Of a stretch of 16,171 bases of DNA, positions 15,486 to 16,171 are shown piece after piece. Below the pieces are notes generated by a model. That model made no database searches. It was not told where the DNA came from and was given only the letters and a program-made list of their open reading frames with translations. Numbering within the stretch: position 1 is the stretch's first letter; each line of letters begins with the position of its first letter. Origin of the DNA: Stramenopiles sp. TOSAG23-6 (taxonomy: Eukaryota > Sar); contig LT636096.1 in the NCBI GenBank assembly GCA_900128565.1, positions 1 to 16,171 of the forward strand, in the 5' to 3' direction. The position numbers and the translations under genes are program-made.

Positions 15486-16171
15486 ATGGTTTCTAATCTA
15501 CCTGATATGACAGATGCTTGCTCGAGTGCGAATATTGTTGCATGGCCGAATTTTGCTTTTGACTTTGCCTCTTATTCTCAAGTTCTTTTCGATGAAGCAC
15601 GACAGCTACTTGTACTGATACGCAGTGGTGTATATTTTACAATACCATTATCTCAAGCTTTGTTACGATCTACTCCAAGCCTATCATCTCCACTTAATTT
15701 TGTAAGTCCTGGTCCGGTGGTTTCCGTGAATTTTTCGTATAATAAGCGATTCATTGCAGTACAACGTAGCAGTACTATTGTTGAGATTATTGATATTTTT
15801 AGCCGTACAGAACTTGAGCTAACTTGTCGTAGTAAAGATCACCGTTTTCTGCGTAACTGTGTATCTTGGTGTAAATATGCAAATAGTACTGATGCTTTAT
15901 TCCTCGCAACCCAGCGTGGATTAGAAATATATCGATTGACGTCGACAAACAGAGGCACCACATGTAAGTATGTAAAAACTATAAAACACCCAGATGTCCA
16001 CTTCTTTTGGTTCTGTCCTTTAGAAAATGGTAATATTTGCGAGGGTGTTATTATCTTATCAACTGGTCATCAAGGACGAGTGATGCGGCCTTATTTATTA
16101 AATTCATTCACACCTGTAAATGTATGTTTTATTTTTTTTCAAATTCTATTTTTTTTCGTACGAAATTTTGT
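15486..16171 (+). CDS. RMC1/Mic1-like protein, N-terminal fragment (right copy)
   Basis: The gene opens at ATG 15486 (ATCGATGG) and stays open for 228 codons plus 2 nt to the last base, so it is 3'-truncated by the contig edge. On this strand the candidate intron donors are GTAAAT at 16116 and GTATGT at 16122, followed by T-runs. The likely coding exon therefore ends after LLNSFTP (residues 204-210). Full-length family members are several hundred residues longer, with a C-terminal Mic1 domain that is absent here. The context is the same as in the left copy. Confidence 0.72.
   Translation, partial: MVSNLPDMTDACSSANIVAWPNFAFDFASYSQVLFDEARQLLVLIRSGVYFTIPLSQALLRSTPSLSSPLNFVSPGPVVSVNFSYNKRFIAVQRSSTIVEIIDIFSRTELELTCRSKDHRFLRNCVSWCKYANSTDALFLATQRGLEIYRLTSTNRGTTCKYVKTIKHPDVHFFWFCPLENGNICEGVIILSTGHQGRVMRPYLLNSFTPVNVCFIFFQILFFFVRNF
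16154..16165. repeat. 12-bp palindrome near right end
   Basis: TTTCGTACGAAA, the mirror of 7-18, sits 6 bp from the right contig end beside a run of eight T. Confidence 0.6.

Larger units (their letters stand above)
9332..16171. repeat. Right arm of the 6840-bp perfect inverted repeat
   Basis: This is the mirror of 1-6840, running to the last base of the window. The start is set by GCTCTTGC at 9332, the complement of the shared GCAAGAGC on the left; positions 9331 and 6841 no longer pair. Together the arms make up about 85% of the window. Confidence 0.97.

Noticed and set aside
1-16171. Viral genome or transposon with terminal inverted repeats
   Set aside because: There is no polymerase, transposase, integrase or capsid gene. 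The arms hold ordinary cellular genes and end in the middle of one.
1-16171. Palindromic rDNA-type minichromosome
   Set aside because: No rRNA-like sequence and no telomere repeats are seen at the ends.

Overview
The window reads as one contig from a microbial eukaryote with motile cilia or flagella. The evidence is a sperm-tail PG-rich-repeat (axoneme/microtubule type) protein, an N-terminal piece of an RMC1/Mic1-like subunit of the Rab7 exchange-factor complex, two proteins with eukaryotic-style signal peptides, AATAAA-type polyadenylation signals and a possible intron donor. The DNA is AT-rich and the long genes look nearly intron-free. TGA, TAA and TAG all end genes, so the standard code fits. 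A stramenopile-like protist is a reasonable guess, but the sequence does not settle the lineage.

The dominant structure is a giant inverted repeat that fills the window. Positions 1-6840 are the reverse complement of 9332-16171 (i pairs with 16172-i), enclosing a unique spacer at 6841-9331. Every gene in one arm has an identical mirror copy. Even the single ambiguous base N at 5699 is mirrored at 10473, so both arms come from one consensus. They may be one assembly-graph segment printed twice, a fold-back amplification chimera, or a true palindrome whose arms were collapsed. Gene dosage should not be inferred from this contig alone.

Each arm, read inward, holds: (1) a 5' fragment of an RMC1-like gene pointing outward and cut by the contig end; (2) a 297-bp divergent intergenic region with a 25-codon short ORF and an inverted repeat; (3) an 815-aa STPGR + EF-hand protein; (4) a 167-bp gap; (5) a 1024-aa secreted, single-pass membrane protein whose mature N-terminus is His and whose first domain resembles copper lytic polysaccharide monooxygenases (LPMOs).

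The spacer holds two divergent genes: a 511-aa secreted ankyrin-repeat protein (minus strand) and a 156-aa Nudix hydrolase (plus strand), separated by 269 bp. At the right inner junction an exon-like fragment resembling the N-terminus of S9A prolyl oligopeptidases runs a few codons into the arm. No operon-like or shared-pathway logic is evident. The genes look like unrelated neighbours (endolysosomal trafficking, cilium, cell surface/polysaccharide, secreted ankyrin protein, nucleotide housekeeping).
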